Shown here: positions 63,193 through 64,000 of the stretch, one piece after another
Position numbering within the stretch: position 1 is the stretch's first letter
Layout: every line of letters begins with the position of its first letter
NCBI GenBank assembly: GCA_964393035.1
Contig: CAYMRX010000002.1
Coordinates: forward strand, 248,001 to 312,000
Direction: 5' to 3'
DNA from: Tabrizicola_A sp964393035
Lineage (GTDB): Bacteria; Pseudomonadota; Alphaproteobacteria; Rhodobacterales; Rhodobacteraceae
DNA: 64,000 bases
Position numbers and translations under genes: made by a program
The notes under the pieces: model-generated
What the model saw: the letters and a program-made list of their open reading frames with translations, nothing else
The model's database searches: none
What the model was told of the DNA's origin: nothing

Positions 63193-63219
63193 TTAATTTT
63201 GCGTTAATCTTGCGTTAAC
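63193..63219. promoter_or_regulatory. Overlapping CtrA-type binding sites
   Basis: Three TTAA tetramers at 63193, 63204 and 63215 are each separated by seven bases, the last followed by C: TTAA-N7-TTAA-N7-TTAAC. This is two overlapping copies of the CtrA consensus. They lie 23 bases before the small lipoprotein gene and about 210 bases upstream of the RTX gene. Confidence 0.65.
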
Positions 63220-63241
63220 CTTGGGCAGGCAAGCTGAGGAC

Positions 63242-63535
63242 ATGAAACAATTTCTTTTCCCCATCGCATTTGCGCTGACCGCCTGCGGGGCACAACCCGC
63301 CCCCGAATTCTTTGCTGCACAGCGCGCCGATGTCGCCCGCGACGGCCGGTCCTATACCGTGTTTTACACCGAAACCCGGGTCGAGGTGATCCGCCATGGC
63401 TATGCCGCGCGCGGCGATCATCAGGCGATCCGGGCCGCCATGATCGCCCTGATCCCCGAAGTGACGGGTTGCAAGCTGGTTGAAAGCACGCTGCGCGGCG
63501 ACAGCGGCGAGATGCGGGGCTCGATCCGGTGTTAA
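63242..63535 (+). CDS. Small predicted lipoprotein, unknown function
   Basis: A 97-residue protein with a short lipoprotein signal, MKQFLFPIAFALTAC (Cys about residue 15, lipobox LTAC). The mature part, including YTVFYTETRVEVIRHGY, looks like a small alpha/beta domain with two further cysteines. I do not recognise the family. GAGG before the ATG at 63242 supports the start. Its stop overlaps the convergent membrane-protein gene by four bases. Confidence 0.7.
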   Translation: MKQFLFPIAFALTACGAQPAPEFFAAQRADVARDGRSYTVFYTETRVEVIRHGYAARGDHQAIRAAMIALIPEVTGCKLVESTLRGDSGEMRGSIRC

Positions 63536-63726
63536 CGACGCAGGAACAATTCCCACAGCGCCCAAACGGCGGCAGCCGCAAAGACCACACCCCAGCCGGG
63601 GCTTCCCATGGTGAAATCCATCACGGCCATCAGCACAGGCACGGCAACGGTCAATGCCCGCACCCAAGTCTTGCTGAAAAATACGTGATCGCGGTCAAGG
63701 AACCTTGATTTGGGCTTTTCGGACAT
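63532..63726 (-). CDS. Small two-helix membrane protein, unknown function
   Basis: A 64-residue protein: a basic, hydrophilic start (MSEKPKSRFLDRDHVFFSKTW) followed by two hydrophobic helices (ALTVAVPVLMAVMDFTMGS and WGVVFAAAAVWALWELF). GGAG upstream of the ATG at 63726 sets the start; a longer frame from 63864 overlaps the next gene's leader and is less likely. No family is recognised with certainty. Confidence 0.68.
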   Translation of the reverse strand: MSEKPKSRFLDRDHVFFSKTWVRALTVAVPVLMAVMDFTMGSPGWGVVFAAAAVWALWELFLRR

Positions 63727-63857
63727 GGCGCAAGCTCCTTTGCCAACAGCATAGGCTTCATGCCGCGCCAAAGCCAGCCCAGCCGCAGCCGCGATCACCG
63801 CAATACAGGATGATTTTCTCGCCAACTCATGCCAGACTGCCATCAGGAGGGCCGCCA

Positions 63858-64000
63858 ATGTCACAAAAATCGCTTGCCATCTCGCCCGGCTTTGCAGGGC
63901 AAACCGTCATCACCACCTTTGAGATGACCCCCGCAACGGCGCATGACCTGATGGAGAAATTGCATGCGGCCTATGACGAGGTGATCCGCCATCAACCGGG
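63858..64000 (+). CDS. Possible antibiotic biosynthesis monooxygenase-domain protein, 3' partial
   Basis: An open frame starts at 63858 after a good AGGAGG site and runs off the window after 47 codons: MSQKSLAISPGFAGQTVITT, then FEMTPATAHDLMEKLHAAYD and EVIRHQPG. The pattern of a beta strand (VITTFEM), a helix and HQPG resembles ABM-type ferredoxin-like folds. The call is tentative because most of the gene is missing. Confidence 0.5.
   Translation, partial: MSQKSLAISPGFAGQTVITTFEMTPATAHDLMEKLHAAYDEVIRHQP

Overview
The window reads as a chromosomal segment of an aerobic, high-GC alphaproteobacterium of the Rhodobacterales / Rhodobacteraceae type. This rests on recognition from the sequence, not on a search. 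The pointers are a DUF2125-type exported protein, a stand-alone NDUFS4-like complex I subunit, an RTX protein with a C-terminal Hint domain, a short SRP RNA, CtrA-type TTAA-N7-TTAA sites and compact ATGA-overlapping operons. I see no insertion sequence, prophage, CRISPR array or rRNA. There is one tRNA (Arg, anticodon UCU) and one SRP RNA.

Layout. (1) 2-2906: end of a GhrA-like reductase, an amidase and an EamA exporter. (2) 2989-10191: an RpiR regulator divergent from N-formylglutamate amidohydrolase-like, glutamine-synthetase-like, aldehyde dehydrogenase, iron alcohol dehydrogenase and DadA-type flavoprotein genes, which look like a gamma-glutamyl-amine catabolic set. (3) 10234-14590: TerC, PACE efflux, a 2-hydroxyacid dehydrogenase, an SH3 protein and a cation diffusion facilitator. 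(4) 14739-23011: a BetI-like TetR with AruH/AruI-like arginine transaminase and 2-ketoarginine decarboxylase, a class III aminotransferase, a second GS-like enzyme, a CbiX-like protein and an enolase-superfamily enzyme. (5) 23084-25165: lepA and a small lipoprotein. (6) 25413-32886: a Dpp-type peptide ABC operon with a dipeptidase at each end. (7) 32945-36029: TetR, a beta-keto acid cleavage enzyme, an SSAT-like acetyltransferase and an acetylpolyamine amidohydrolase. (8) 36142-40720: a TMADH-like flavoprotein, an MttB-like methyltransferase and a beta-lactamase-fold protein. (9) 40717-47452: a six-gene operon (PotA, PotB, PotC, PotD, nitrilase-family amidase, second TMADH-like flavoprotein) divergent from a LuxR regulator. 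(10) 48345-64000: mostly housekeeping genes (tRNA-Arg, uvrB, ettA, nadD, dacB, ffs), then the large RTX-Hint gene and small envelope genes.

How it may work together (inference). About 45 kb is dominated by uptake and breakdown of amino compounds: arginine, polyamines, N-methylated amines, amides and short peptides. Two GS-like ligases could mask amines as gamma-glutamyl amides. An acetyltransferase/deacetylase pair overlaps the BKACE gene. Two TMADH-like flavoproteins and an MttB homologue suggest N-demethylation. Each block has its own regulator (RpiR, two BetI-like TetR, LuxR), and several have palindromes at the divergent promoter. None of the substrates can be fixed from sequence alone.

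At a smaller scale the window carries at least two families of dispersed intergenic palindromes. One of them appears to supply the start codon of the CbiX-like gene.
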